Shown here: positions 7,369 through 15,926 of the stretch, piece after piece | Position numbering within the stretch: position 1 is the first letter of the stretch | Layout of the letters: the number at the start of each line of letters is the position of its first letter | Assembly: GCA_021414305.1 (NCBI GenBank) | Contig: JAIOOS010000004.1 | Coordinates: 1 to 33,057 of the forward strand | Direction of reading: 5' to 3' | Length of the DNA stretch: 33,057 bases | DNA from: Burkholderiales bacterium | GTDB taxonomy: Bacteria; Pseudomonadota; Gammaproteobacteria; Burkholderiales; Burkholderiaceae_C | Notes under the pieces: generated by a model | Databases searched by the model: none | Told to the model about the DNA's origin: nothing | What the model saw: only the letters and a program-made list of their open reading frames with translations | Position numbers and translations under genes: made by a program

Positions 7369-8634
7369 ATGAAGGTGCTGGTGCTGGGCGCCGGCGTGAT
7401 CGGCGTCACGGCCGCCTACGAGCTCGCCGTAGCAGGCCATGAGGTGACCGTGCTCGACCGGCAGGCCGCGCCGGCGCTGGAGACGAGCTTCGCCAACGCC
7501 GGCGAGGTCTCGCCCGGCTATTCGGCGCCCTGGGCCGGCCCCGGCGTGCCGCTGAAGGCGATCAAGTGGCTCGCCATGCATCACCGTCCGCTGGTGATCC
7601 GCCCGCACATCGACGGCGCCTTCATCGCCTGGGTGCTGGCGATGCTGCGCAACTGCACCGCCGCCCGCTACGCGATCAACAAGGCGCGCATGGTCCGGCT
7701 CGCCGAGTACAGCCGCGACTGCCTGCGCGCGTTGCGCGCTGCCACGGCAATCGCCTACGACGAGCGGATGCAGGGCACCCTGCAGCTCTTTCGCACCCAG
7801 AAGCAGTTCGACGGCAGCGCCGACGACATCGCCGTGCTGCGCGAAAGCGGCGTGGCCTTCGAGCTGCTCGACCGCGCCGGCTGCATCCGCCACGAGCCGG
7901 CGCTGGCGCTCGTCAGCGACAAGTTCGTCGGTGGCCTGCTCCTGCCCGGCGACGAGACCGGCGACTGCTTCAAGTTCACCCAGGCGCTGGCCGCCCTCGC
8001 CGCTGACCGCGGCGTCGACTTCCGTTTCGGTACGACGATCCGCGGCCTGGTTCGCAGCGGCACGCGACTCGACGGGGTCGCGACCGACGCCGGAACGCTC
8101 AGCGCCGACGCGTACCTGGTCGCCCTGGGCAGCTATTCGCCGCTGCTGCTGGGGCCGATCGGCCTGAGGATCCCGGTCTATCCGGTGAAGGGCTACTCGA
8201 TCACGGTGCCCATCGTCGATGCCGCCGGCGCGCCCGAGTCGACCGTCATGGACGAGACCCACAAGGTCGCGGTGACCCGCCTGGGCGATCGCATCCGTGT
8301 CGGCGGCACGGCCGAGCTCGCCGGCTACACATTGAAGCTGCACGAGTCGCGGAAGAAGACGCTCTCCCACGTGGTCGGCGACCTCTTTCCGCGCGGCGGC
8401 GACCTGTCCCGGGCCGAGTTCTGGTGCGGTCTCAGGCCGATGACGCCCGACGGCACGCCGGTGATCGGCGCGACGCCGGTCGCCAACCTCTATCTCGCCA
8501 CCGGCCACGGCACGCTCGGCTGGACCATGGCCGCGGGTACCGGCCGGGTGATCGCCGACGTGATTTCGGGCCGGCTGCCGGGAATCGACCTGTCGGGCCT
8601 GACCATCGCCCGCTACCCGGGCGCGGCGGGCTGA
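7369..8634 (+). CDS. dadA: D-amino acid dehydrogenase, DadA family
   Basis: A 421-residue FAD-dependent oxidoreductase of the DAO superfamily. The N-terminus holds the dinucleotide-binding GxGxxG (Gly7, Gly9, Gly12), and the [28 protein letters not shown] block is typical of DadA. The C-terminus carries [16 protein letters not shown] and the flavin-contacting [18 protein letters not shown]. DadA (about 432 residues in E. coli) oxidises D-amino acids, mainly D-alanine, to 2-oxo acids and feeds electrons to the respiratory chain at the inner membrane. No alanine racemase (dadX) or Lrp-type regulator is next to it. The biotinyl-carboxyltransferase gene follows 36 bases later and may share its transcript. 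The exact D-amino acid is not certain. Confidence 0.9.
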   Translation: MKVLVLGAGVIGVTAAYELAVAGHEVTVLDRQAAPALETSFANAGEVSPGYSAPWAGPGVPLKAIKWLAMHHRPLVIRPHIDGAFIAWVLAMLRNCTAARYAINKARMVRLAEYSRDCLRALRAATAIAYDERMQGTLQLFRTQKQFDGSADDIAVLRESGVAFELLDRAGCIRHEPALALVSDKFVGGLLLPGDETGDCFKFTQALAALAADRGVDFRFGTTIRGLVRSGTRLDGVATDAGTLSADAYLVALGSYSPLLLGPIGLRIPVYPVKGYSITVPIVDAAGAPESTVMDETHKVAVTRLGDRIRVGGTAELAGYTLKLHESRKKTLSHVVGDLFPRGGDLSRAEFWCGLRPMTPDGTPVIGATPVANLYLATGHGTLGWTMAAGTGRVIADVISGRLPGIDLSGLTIARYPGAAG

Positions 8635-8670
8635 AGCCGCGGGCCGAACGGCGATGTCCGCGTCCGCAAG

Positions 8671-10515
8671 ATGATCGAAGTCCGCTCGCCGCTCGCCGGC
8701 AGCGTGGTCGCGGTCACGGTCGAGGCCGGCCGGAGCGTGCGTGCCGGCGCGGTGCTGGCGATCGTCGAGGCGATGAAGATGGAGCACGAGGTTCGCGCCG
8801 AAGGCGATGGCCAGGTCGCGGCGGTGCGCGTCCGCGACGGCGACACGGTGGCCGAGGGGGAGGTCCTGCTCACCCTGCGCCCGATCGCCACCAGTGCAGC
8901 GGAAGAACGCTCCGCCGAGGCAGGGCTGGGCGCGCCGGCGGCTGCCGCAGGGAAGGGCGCTGAAGCCGGCCTGCGGCCCGACCTGCGCGAGCTGCAGGCC
9001 CGCGAGGCCTTCACCCGCGACGCGAGCCGGCCGGAGGCGGTCGCCAGGCGCCACATGCTCGGCCTGCGCACCGCGCGCGAGAACATCGCCGACCTGTGCG
9101 ACCCCGGCAGCTTCATCGAGTACGGCGCGCTCGCGTTCGCCGCGCAGCAGACGCGGCGCAGCCTCGACGACCTGGTGCGCAACACGCCCGCGGACGGCAT
9201 GGTCACCGGCATCGGCAGCGTCAACGCGCCGGAATTCGGGCCAGAGCGCTCGCGCGCCGTCGTCATGGCCTACGACGCGACCGTGCTGGCGGGTACGCAG
9301 GGCATGCGCAACCACCAGAAGACCGACCGCATGCTCGGCATCGCCCTCGAGCAGAAGTTGCCGGTGGTGCTGTTCGCCGAGGGCGGCGGCGGGCGGCCGG
9401 GCGACGTCGACATGCCCATCGTCGCCGGCCTGCACGTCGGCACCTTCGCCAGCTTCGCGCGGCTGTCGGGCCGGGTGCCGGTGCTGGGTATCGCCGCCGG
9501 CCGCTGCTTCGCCGGCAACGCCGCGTTGCTCGGCTGCTGCGACACCATCATCGCCACCCGCTCGAGCTCGATCGGCATGGGCGGGCCGGCGATGGTCGAA
9601 GGCGGCGGCCTCGGCCGCTTCCGCCCGGAAGACATCGGGCCCGGCGAGGTGCAGTCGCGCTCGGGCGTGATCGACGTCCTGGTCGAGGACGAAGCCGAAG
9701 CGGTGGCGGTGGCCAAGCGCTACCTGTCGCTCTTCCAGGGCCGCGTCGAAGGCGGAACCGCCGGCGACGCGTCGGCGCTGCGCGACCTGCTGCCCGCCAA
9801 CCGGCTGCGCGTCTACGAGATCCGCACCATCGTCAAGGCGCTTGTCGACCGCGGCTCGCGGGTCGAGCTGCGTGCCGGTTTCGGCGCCGGCGTGGTGACG
9901 ACCCTGGCGCGCATCTGCGGTCGGCCGGTCGGCGTGCTCGCCAGCAATCCGGCGCACTTGGGCGGCGCGATCGACGCCGACGCCGCCGACAAGGCGGCGC
10001 GCTTCATGCAGCTCTGCGACGCGCACGGCCTGCCGATCGTCTCGCTGATCGACACGCCCGGCTTCATGGTCGGTCCCGAGATCGAGACCCGCGGCCAGGT
10101 GCGGCACGTGAGCCGCATGTTCGTGGTCGCCGCGCAGCTTCGCGTTCCGGTCGTCGCGGTGGTGCTGCGCAAGGCCTACGGCCTCGGGGCGATGGCCATG
10201 GCCGCCGGCGGCATGCATGCGCCACTGGCGACCGCGGCCTGGCCGAGCGGCGAGTTCGGGGCGATGGGGCTCGAAGGCGCGGTCGAACTCGGATTCCGCA
10301 AGGAGCTCGACGCGGCTCCGGCCGGCGGCGAGCGGGACGCCTTGCGCGACAGTCTGGTGGCCGCTCAGTACGCCAAGGGCAAGGCGCTCAACATGGCCGC
10401 CACGCTGGAGATCGATGCGGTGATCGATCCGGCCGAAACGCGGACCTGGCTCGACGCGGTGCTGAGGTCGGCAAAGGCGCCGGAACCCGGCGGTCGCTTC
10501 GTCGACCCGTGGTGA
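8671..10515 (+). CDS. Biotinyl-domain / carboxyltransferase fusion (acyl-CoA carboxylase type)
   Basis: A 614-residue protein with two parts. Residues 1-70 form a biotinyl domain with the EAMKMEHE motif, in which Lys36 should carry biotin. After an Ala-rich linker (about 72-100), residues 105-600 form a carboxyltransferase of the acyl-CoA carboxylase beta family. Supporting blocks are TARENIADLCDPGSFIEYG, ADGMVTGIGSVN, LPVVLFAEGGGGRPGD, GNAALLGCCDTIIAT and VVLRKAYGLGAMAMAAGG. It should move carboxyl from biotin to an acyl-CoA in the cytoplasm. The biotin carboxylase subunit needed to load biotin is not in this window and must be encoded elsewhere. Biotinyl domains are usually fused to the biotin carboxylase, so placement at the N-terminus of the transferase is unusual. 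The substrate cannot be named. Confidence 0.85.
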   Translation: MIEVRSPLAGSVVAVTVEAGRSVRAGAVLAIVEAMKMEHEVRAEGDGQVAAVRVRDGDTVAEGEVLLTLRPIATSAAEERSAEAGLGAPAAAAGKGAEAGLRPDLRELQAREAFTRDASRPEAVARRHMLGLRTARENIADLCDPGSFIEYGALAFAAQQTRRSLDDLVRNTPADGMVTGIGSVNAPEFGPERSRAVVMAYDATVLAGTQGMRNHQKTDRMLGIALEQKLPVVLFAEGGGGRPGDVDMPIVAGLHVGTFASFARLSGRVPVLGIAAGRCFAGNAALLGCCDTIIATRSSSIGMGGPAMVEGGGLGRFRPEDIGPGEVQSRSGVIDVLVEDEAEAVAVAKRYLSLFQGRVEGGTAGDASALRDLLPANRLRVYEIRTIVKALVDRGSRVELRAGFGAGVVTTLARICGRPVGVLASNPAHLGGAIDADAADKAARFMQLCDAHGLPIVSLIDTPGFMVGPEIETRGQVRHVSRMFVVAAQLRVPVVAVVLRKAYGLGAMAMAAGGMHAPLATAAWPSGEFGAMGLEGAVELGFRKELDAAPAGGERDALRDSLVAAQYAKGKALNMAATLEIDAVIDPAETRTWLDAVLRSAKAPEPGGRFVDPW

Positions 10516-10701
10516 TCAGCGCGAGTCGCTGAAGCCCTGCGCGTCGGGCCAGTTGCGGGCCTGCAAGGCGGGATGCGCGGCTTCGTAGCCGATGAACGCG
10601 CTTTCGGATTCGACGCCCGGTTCGAGCGAGCGCGCCGCCGACTGCGCGCCGGCGAGGTACCAGCGCTTCACGTCCTCGACCCAGTCCGCATCGTTCGTCA
10701 T
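10516..10701 (-). CDS. Small hypothetical protein (61 aa)
   Basis: A 61-residue soluble protein beginning MTNDADWVEDVKRWYLAG, acidic in the N-terminal part, with no membrane segment. AAAGGAACGG stands before the ATG, a clear ribosome-binding site. Its stop codon abuts the stop of the carboxyltransferase gene with no base between them, so the two genes converge end to end. I do not recognise the family; the regular Trp/Tyr-containing helix suggests a folded mini-protein. Confidence 0.68.
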   Translation of the reverse strand: MTNDADWVEDVKRWYLAGAQSAARSLEPGVESESAFIGYEAAHPALQARNWPDAQGFSDSR

Positions 10702-11019
10702 GACCGTTCCTTTGCGGGAGCGCCCGCCGCGTTCGTCTGCGTTGCACTGTCGCTGCGCTGCCGTGTCCTGACTATCGGCCAAGCCATGGTCGGGCAGTAG
10801 GAGCGAACCTACAGGCGGCGGCAACGAGCGCGAATTTAGTCGCGGCCGGTGACGCGTTGACGACAAGGCGCCGCGTCGGCCACGTCCCACAGCGCGCCTT
10901 GCCCTCGGCCCACATCGCCAGTGGCCGGCCTCGGGCAGCTTTCCCGCGGGCGGCGCGGCATCGTTGCAGGCATCACGGTCGGCGGCAGCCGCCGACCGCC
11001 CGATGCCCAGGAGTTCCCG
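10702..11019. other. Intergenic region between divergent genes
   Basis: 318 bases between the 61-residue gene (minus) and the lipoprotein gene (plus). The only structure I can support is the hairpin at 10976-10998. No convincing -35/-10 pair, tRNA or repeated element is visible, and the open frames here are short and biased by high GC. Confidence 0.5.
10976..10998 (+). repeat. Perfect 10-bp hairpin in the leader of the lipoprotein gene
   Basis: Arms CGGTCGGCGG and CCGCCGACCG enclose a CAG loop, 21 bases before the lipoprotein ATG and just ahead of its ribosome-binding site. No T run follows, so it is not an intrinsic terminator. It could stabilise or control the mRNA 5' end, or act as a DNA operator. 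Confidence 0.6.
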
Positions 11020-11733
11020 ATGAAGCCCAACGTCTTCCAGCCTTCCTCCCTCACCGCCGCATGCGCGGTGGTCGCCGCCATCGCCGCACTGACCCTGACT
11101 GCCTGCGGCCCGAACGACAGCGCCGAAACGGCACAGCTCTCGGCCACGTCGGCGACCCAGGCCCAGCCGGCGCCGTCGCTGGAACGGCAGGGCACGCCGG
11201 TTCCGCCGGCGCCCGCCCCGGTTGAGGCTTATGCGCCGGCGCCCCCGGTCCAGGTCGCGGCCGCCCAGCCTGCGCCGGCGCCGCGGCCCGCCTACCCGGC
11301 ACAATCGATCCCGCCTCTCCGCCCGCAACCCGCCGGCTACGCCCCGCCTCCTGTCGATGCCGTTCCGCCCCCTGCTCCCGAACCGCGTGCTGTCGATCGC
11401 AGCCGGGTCGGCTCGATCAGCAGCATCGAGCCGATCCGCGAACGCCCGCAGGGCACGGGCACCGGCGCGGTCATCGGCGGCGTGCTCGGCGCGGTGGTCG
11501 GCCACCAGTTCGGTCATGGCGGCGGGCGCGCGGTCATGACCGGCGCAGGCGCGGTCGGCGGCGCGGTTCTCGGCAACAACGTCGAGCGCAACCAGCGCAC
11601 CACGGTCACCGGCTACCGGGTCGGCATCCGTCTCGACAACGGCACCACCCGCACGTTCGAGCGCGGCCAGGTCGGCAGCCTCCAGGTCGGCGACCGGGTC
11701 CAGCTCGACGCCAGGTCGTTTCACCGCGTCTGA
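11020..11733 (+). CDS. Glycine-zipper outer-membrane-type lipoprotein
   Basis: A 237-residue predicted lipoprotein. The N-terminal signal sequence ends in the lipobox LTAC with Cys29 as the lipidation site. A long Pro/Ala-rich linker (about 45-125) follows, then a glycine-zipper 2TM segment at 146-187 (TGAVIGGVLGAVVGHQFG and GAGAVGGAVLGNNVE). It ends in a small beta domain (TGYRVGIRLDNGTTRTFERG and VGDRVQLD). This is the 17-kDa antigen/SlyB/PcpY type of surface lipoprotein, usually tied to envelope integrity. The ATG at 11020 is chosen because of CAGGAG just before it and because it gives a proper signal peptide; a longer frame begins at 10921. The Pro-rich linker suggests it spans the periplasm or peptidoglycan. 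Confidence 0.87.
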   Translation: MKPNVFQPSSLTAACAVVAAIAALTLTACGPNDSAETAQLSATSATQAQPAPSLERQGTPVPPAPAPVEAYAPAPPVQVAAAQPAPAPRPAYPAQSIPPLRPQPAGYAPPPVDAVPPPAPEPRAVDRSRVGSISSIEPIRERPQGTGTGAVIGGVLGAVVGHQFGHGGGRAVMTGAGAVGGAVLGNNVERNQRTTVTGYRVGIRLDNGTTRTFERGQVGSLQVGDRVQLDARSFHRV

Positions 11734-11760
11734 CATGCGCGGACTCGCGGTGTCCGACCG

Positions 11761-12585
11761 ATGACGCGCCCTGCCGGCGCGATCCGGGTCGGCATTGGCG
11801 GCTGGGTGTTTCCGCCCTGGCGGAACAACTTCTATCCCGAGGGCCTGGCGCAGAAGAACGAGCTCGAGTACGCGAGCCGGCAGCTCAGCGCGATCGAGAT
11901 CAACGCGACCTACCACCGGCTGCAGAAGCCGGCGAGCTTCGCCAAGTGGCGCGACGCGACGCCGGCCGGCTTCATGTTCAGCGTCAAGGGCTCGCAGTAC
12001 GTCACGAACCGGCGCGTTCTCGGCGAGGCGGGCGAGGCGATCGGCCGCTTCATGGCCAGCGGCCTCGCCGAGCTCGGGCCCAAGCTCGGGCCGATCGTCT
12101 GGCAGTTCGCCACCACCAAGGTCTTCGATCCCGCTGACTTCGGCGCTTTCCTCGAACTGTTGCCGGCCCAGCTCGAGGGCCAGCGGCTGCGCCATGCCGT
12201 CGAGGTGCGGCATCCGAGCTTCATGACGCCGGACTTCCTGGCGCTGGTGCGCCGCCACGGCGTCGCCACGGTCTTTGCCGACTCCGACAAGTACCCGTCC
12301 TTCGCCGACACCAGCAGCGACTTCGTCTATGCGCGGCTGATGATGACGGAGTCGCGGCACAAGATAGGCTACAGCGCGGAGCGCATTCGCTTCTGGGCCG
12401 GGGCCGCGCGCGCCTGGGCCGCCGGTGGCGACGCGGAGGGGCTGCCGAAGGTAGAGACGCCCGCGAGCAAGGCCGAAGCGCGCGATGTGTTCGCGTTCTT
12501 CATCAGCGGCGCCAAGGAACGTGCGCCGCTCGCCGCCAAGGCGATGCTGGCCGAGTTCGGCTTCCAGCCGCTGCCGCTGCCCTGA
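11761..12585 (+). CDS. DUF72 family protein (YecE-like)
   Basis: A 274-residue protein of the DUF72 family, a TIM-barrel-like fold widespread in bacteria with no settled function. Family marks are RVGIGGWVFPPWRNNFYPEG at the start, EINATYHRLQKPASFAKW, the FMFSVKGSQYVTNRR strand, and AVEVRHPSF near residue 150. The C-terminus carries DVFAFFISGAKERAPLAAKAML, where the family often has a conserved Asn-based motif for this helix. It is cytoplasmic, with no signal or membrane segment. It begins 27 bases after the lipoprotein gene and may be cotranscribed. No strong ribosome-binding site is seen. Confidence 0.88.
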   Translation: MTRPAGAIRVGIGGWVFPPWRNNFYPEGLAQKNELEYASRQLSAIEINATYHRLQKPASFAKWRDATPAGFMFSVKGSQYVTNRRVLGEAGEAIGRFMASGLAELGPKLGPIVWQFATTKVFDPADFGAFLELLPAQLEGQRLRHAVEVRHPSFMTPDFLALVRRHGVATVFADSDKYPSFADTSSDFVYARLMMTESRHKIGYSAERIRFWAGAARAWAAGGDAEGLPKVETPASKAEARDVFAFFISGAKERAPLAAKAMLAEFGFQPLPLP

Positions 12586-12589
12586 AGGC

Positions 12590-12631
12590 AAAGGAAAAGG
12601 CCTCGCCGCTGCCGGAGCAGCGTGCGAGGCC
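12590..12631 (-). terminator. Intrinsic terminator of the DUF1328 gene
   Basis: A long hairpin (8 bp GGCCTCGC/GCGAGGCC plus 6 bp CGCTGC/GCAGCG, one bulged base, CGGA loop; 12599-12631). On the minus strand it runs into TTTTCCTTT. It lies 24 bases beyond the stop of the DUF1328 gene. No T run is present on the plus side, so it mainly serves the minus strand, though the hairpin also follows the DUF72 stop. Confidence 0.8.
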
Positions 12632-12655
12632 GGGTGCCTGGGCTCGAAGGTCGGC

Positions 12656-12820
12656 TCAGGTGCCTCGATTGCGACCGAACAGGAAGGACGCGATGGCGAG
12701 GATGATGAAGACCACGAACAGGATCTTGGCGATGCCCGCGGCGCCGGCGGCAATGCCGCCGAAGCCGAACAGCGCCGCGATCAGGGCGATCACGAAGAAT
12801 ACGACGGCATAGTGAAGCAT
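12656..12820 (-). CDS. DUF1328 family small membrane protein (YtjA-like)
   Basis: A 54-residue protein made almost entirely of two hydrophobic helices (about 3-26 and 29-48) separated by a Gly/Ala turn ([18 protein letters not shown]) and ending in RNRGT. Length and pattern match DUF1328, short inner-membrane peptides often linked to stress responses in Proteobacteria. CAGGAG lies 6 bases before the ATG. It stands alone on the minus strand with its own terminator. A 22-bp near-palindrome at 12873-12894 lies about 50 bases upstream and may control it. The molecular role is unknown. Confidence 0.88.
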   Translation of the reverse strand: MLHYAVVFFVIALIAALFGFGGIAAGAAGIAKILFVVFIILAIASFLFGRNRGT

Positions 12821-12872
12821 GAGGAACTCCTGGGTTGTTGATCGCCGCGTCGCCTGCTCTGGGCGGGCCGCT

Positions 12873-12894
12873 GCGGTGGAGATATCTTCACCGC
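12873..12894. promoter_or_regulatory. 22-bp near-perfect palindrome, possible operator
   Basis: Arms GCGGTG and CACCGC flank the self-complementary core AGATATCT with one base on each side. Only the G/T pair next to the arms breaks symmetry. It lies between the DUF1328 gene and the NUDIX fusion, which diverge from here, so a dimeric regulator could act on either. No matching regulator is seen nearby. Confidence 0.4.
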
Positions 12895-13040
12895 GTCGCC
12901 TCCGGGTTTCGATAGGCTGCAGGCCGGACCGGCTGTCGGGAGTACGAGGGCGGCGCTGTCGGACGGCGCTGACGGCGCGGGGCGCGGCGCGGCTCGCCGT
13001 GCCACACTCGACGCTTCGTTCCTGACCCCTTCCGTCGCCG

Positions 13041-14750
13041 ATGAGTGCCCCGACGCCCGATGCCTCGGCGTTTCCCGCCCCGGTTCCCAATCCCGCCCCT
13101 GACAGGCCGCCCCGGCCCGCCGCCACCATCGTCGTCGTTCGCGACAGCGCAAGCGGCCTCGAAGTGCTGCTCTCGCGCCGCGCCGACGGCACCGACTACA
13201 CCAGCGGCGCCTGGGTCTTCCCGGGCGGCATCGTCGATGCCCGCGATCGCGACGCGCACGCCGCCTGCTTCGGCCTCGACGACGCCGAAGCGAGCGCCAG
13301 GCTCGGCCTGGCGTCCGGCGGGCTCGACTTCTTCATCGCCGCGATCCGCGAGTCGTTCGAGGAATCGGGCCTGCTGTTCGGCCGCGCCGTCGGCGACAAC
13401 GACGACGTTCTCGACGGCGACGCCGCGGCGCGCCTGGCCCCCTGGCGCGGGGCGATGCATCGGCGCGAGCACGGCATCGCCGAGATGTGTGCGAAGGAGG
13501 GCATCCGCCTCGATGCCGGCGCGCTGGTCTATCTCAGCCACTGGCTCACGCCGCTCGGCCGCGCCAAGCGCTACGACACGCGCTTCTTCATCGCCGCCGC
13601 GCCCGCGTCGCAGGTCGCGCTGTTCGACGGCACCGAGATGGTCGAGCAGCTCTGGATCGCCCCGGCCGAGGCGCTGGCCCGCAGCACCACGCTGAAGCTG
13701 CTGACGCCGACGCAGAAGACGCTGGACCTGATCTCGCGCTTTGCCGACGTCGCCGCGCTGATGGCCTGGGCGCGCGAGCCGCGGCTCGTGCCGCTGACGA
13801 TGCCGCACGTCGCGGTCGGCAGCCAGGGACCGCGGCCGGTGATGCCCGACGAACCTTCCTACGCCGAGCTGGGCCGGATCGACCCCGCCGGCCATGGCCA
13901 CGGCTCCTACGACATCGTGGCCGACCGGCCGGTGCGGCTCTCCGAGCGGGTGATCCGCGTCACCGCCGGCAACGGCAGCATCATGACCGGCCCCGGCACC
14001 AACACCTACCTGGTCGGCGGCGGCCCCAACAACGAATGGGCGGCGATCGATCCCGGACCGGCGATCGACGCCCACGTGGAGGCGATCCTCGCCGCCGCGC
14101 CGGGGAAGATCACGCGCATTTTCGCCACGCACACCCACACCGACCATTCGCCGGCCACCGTCGCGCTGCACGCGCGGACGGGCGCAACCATCCATGGCCT
14201 GGCGGCGCGGCATCGCGAATGGCAGGACGGCACCTTCGTCCCCCACGTGACGCTGCAGGGCGGCGAGCGGATCGAGCTCGTTCCGGGAACCACGCTGGCG
14301 GCGATCCACACGCCGGGCCACGCCTCGAACCACCTCTGCTACCTGCTGGAGGAGGAGAAGACGCTCTTCACCGGCGACCACGTGATGCAGATGTCGACCG
14401 TCGTCATCAACCCGCCCGATGGCGACATGCGCGCCTACATCGAGTCGCTGCGCTCGCTGCTCGGCCTCGACCTCGACTGGCTTGCGCCCGGTCACGGCTT
14501 CCTCATGCCCGAGCCGCGCCAGGCGATGGAAAAGGTGATCGCCCACCGGCTCGGCCGCGAGGCCAAGGTGCTGGATGCCCTGCGGGCGCTGACGCCGGCG
14601 ACGACCAGCGCCTTGCTCGAGCGCGTCTATGCCGACGTGCCGGCGCGATTGCACCCGATGGCGATGCGCTCGCTCACCGCCCACCTGCTGAAGCTGCGCG
14701 ACGAGGGCGTCGCGTCCGAGCACGAGGGCGCCTGGGCCTTGCTGAGCTGA
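13041..14750 (+). CDS. NUDIX hydrolase / metallo-beta-lactamase-fold fusion protein
   Basis: A 569-residue protein with two enzyme domains. Residues 27-250 are a NUDIX domain of the NUDT19-like type: WVFPGGIVD at 58-66 and RESFEESG at 103-110 form a split NUDIX box with a long insertion between the Gly and the Glu helix. Residues 300-569 are a metallo-beta-lactamase fold with THTHTDHS (His364, His366, Asp368, His369), PGHASN (His427), TGDH (Asp446) and a further PGH (His485), followed by a winged-helix-like tail. The second half resembles the LACTB2/RNase Z-like hydrolases. NUDT19-type enzymes cut CoA esters; the MBL half may act on thioesters or RNA. Both active sites look intact. The substrate is inference. 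Confidence 0.87.
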   Translation: MSAPTPDASAFPAPVPNPAPDRPPRPAATIVVVRDSASGLEVLLSRRADGTDYTSGAWVFPGGIVDARDRDAHAACFGLDDAEASARLGLASGGLDFFIAAIRESFEESGLLFGRAVGDNDDVLDGDAAARLAPWRGAMHRREHGIAEMCAKEGIRLDAGALVYLSHWLTPLGRAKRYDTRFFIAAAPASQVALFDGTEMVEQLWIAPAEALARSTTLKLLTPTQKTLDLISRFADVAALMAWAREPRLVPLTMPHVAVGSQGPRPVMPDEPSYAELGRIDPAGHGHGSYDIVADRPVRLSERVIRVTAGNGSIMTGPGTNTYLVGGGPNNEWAAIDPGPAIDAHVEAILAAAPGKITRIFATHTHTDHSPATVALHARTGATIHGLAARHREWQDGTFVPHVTLQGGERIELVPGTTLAAIHTPGHASNHLCYLLEEEKTLFTGDHVMQMSTVVINPPDGDMRAYIESLRSLLGLDLDWLAPGHGFLMPEPRQAMEKVIAHRLGREAKVLDALRALTPATTSALLERVYADVPARLHPMAMRSLTAHLLKLRDEGVASEHEGAWALLS

Positions 14751-14753
14751 CGC

Positions 14754-15914
14754 TCAGGGCCTGAAGCCCACGCCGAGCTCGCCGAGTTCGGCGATCGCCG
14801 CCGCGTCGAAGCCCCAGTCGTGCAGCGCTGCAGCGCCGCCTTCGCCGCGCTCGGGCGGCGGCCTTCGCACCGCCCCGGGCGTGCGATCGAAGCGCGGCGC
14901 CGGGCTCGGCTGGGCGATGCCGCCGACCTCGATCGATCCCTGGCGCCCGGCGACGTGCGGGTGCAGCCGCGATTCCGAGAACGTGAGCACCGGGGCGAAA
15001 CAGGCGTCGGAGCCGTCGAAGGCGGCGCACCACTCGTCGCGCGTGCGGCTCTTGAAGGTGGTGGCGAAAAGCTCGCGCAGGACCGGCCATGCGGCCCGGT
15101 CGAACTGGTGGGGGAGGGTCTTCGGGTCGAGCCCCAGGCGGGCGAGCAGCTCGGCGTAGAACTTGGCTTCGATCGCGCCGATGGCGACGAACTTGCCGTC
15201 GCGGGTTTCGTAGGTGTCGTACCAGGGCGCGCCCGAATCCAGGATGTTGGCGCCGCGTTCCTCGCTCCACTGGCCGCAGGCGAGCATGCCGGAGAACATC
15301 GTCGCCAGCAGCGACGCGCCGTCGATCATGGCCGCGTCGACCACCTGGCCGCGGCCGCTGCTGCGCGCCTCGATCACGCCGCAGGTGATGCCGAAGGCGA
15401 GCAGCATGCCGCCGCCGCCGAAGTCGCCGACGAGGTTGAGCGGCGGCACCGGCGCCTCGCCGGCGCGGCCGATCGCGTGCAGCACGCCAGAGAGCGCGAT
15501 GTAGTTGATGTCATGGCCGGCCCGGGCCGCGAGCGGCCCCGCCTGCCCCCAGCCGGTCATGCGCCCGAACACCAGCTTCGGATTGCGCGCCAGCATGACC
15601 TCGGGGCCGAGCCCCAGGCGCTCCATCACGCCGGGGCGAAAGCCCTCGACGATCGCATCGGCCTTGTCGGCCAGGCGCAGGGCCGCGGCGGCGCCGCTCG
15701 GGCTCTTCAGGTCGAGCGTGACCGAACGGCGGCCGCGCAGCATGACCTCGTGCCGTCGCTCGGAGCGCAGGCCCAGGTCGGTGCCGCCCGGCCGGTCGAC
15801 GACGAGCACGTCGGCGCCCATGTCGGCGAGCATCATCGCCGCGAACGGTCCCGGGCCGATCGCCTCGAACTCGAGCACGCGCAACCCGGCGAGCGGCCCC
15901 GCGGCCAGCGTCAT
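14754..15914 (-). CDS. CaiB/BaiF CoA-transferase family protein, alpha-methylacyl-CoA racemase-like
   Basis: A 386-residue class III CoA-transferase-fold protein closest to alpha-methylacyl-CoA racemase (AMACR/MCR), which interconverts the 2R and 2S forms of 2-methyl-branched acyl-CoAs. Catalytic positions known from M. tuberculosis MCR have counterparts here: His134 in [11 protein letters not shown], Asp164 in [10 protein letters not shown], and Glu249 in [13 protein letters not shown]. The [19 protein letters not shown] and [13 protein letters not shown] blocks are family marks. It starts 12 bases after the icmF stop on the same strand, so it is the third gene of that operon, fitting work on branched acyl-CoAs. 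It converges on the NUDIX fusion with a 3-base gap. A CoA-transferase is the alternative but less likely. Confidence 0.87.
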   Translation of the reverse strand: MTLAAGPLAGLRVLEFEAIGPGPFAAMMLADMGADVLVVDRPGGTDLGLRSERRHEVMLRGRRSVTLDLKSPSGAAAALRLADKADAIVEGFRPGVMERLGLGPEVMLARNPKLVFGRMTGWGQAGPLAARAGHDINYIALSGVLHAIGRAGEAPVPPLNLVGDFGGGGMLLAFGITCGVIEARSSGRGQVVDAAMIDGASLLATMFSGMLACGQWSEERGANILDSGAPWYDTYETRDGKFVAIGAIEAKFYAELLARLGLDPKTLPHQFDRAAWPVLRELFATTFKSRTRDEWCAAFDGSDACFAPVLTFSESRLHPHVAGRQGSIEVGGIAQPSPAPRFDRTPGAVRRPPPERGEGGAAALHDWGFDAAAIAELGELGVGFRP

Positions 15915-15926
15915 CGCGAGGCGGGC

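Noticed and set aside
7222..10218. A minus-strand open frame of 998 codons
   Set aside because: It is antisense to dadA and the carboxyltransferase, both clear on the plus strand. Its composition (Arg/His/Asp repeats) is that of a GC-driven shadow frame.
10516..12753. A minus-strand open frame of 745 codons
   Set aside because: Only its last 61 codons are a credible gene, with their own ATG and ribosome-binding site. The rest is antisense to the lipoprotein and DUF72 genes.
12888..14723. A minus-strand open frame of 611 codons
   Set aside because: It is antisense to the NUDIX/MBL fusion, whose motifs are intact on the plus strand.
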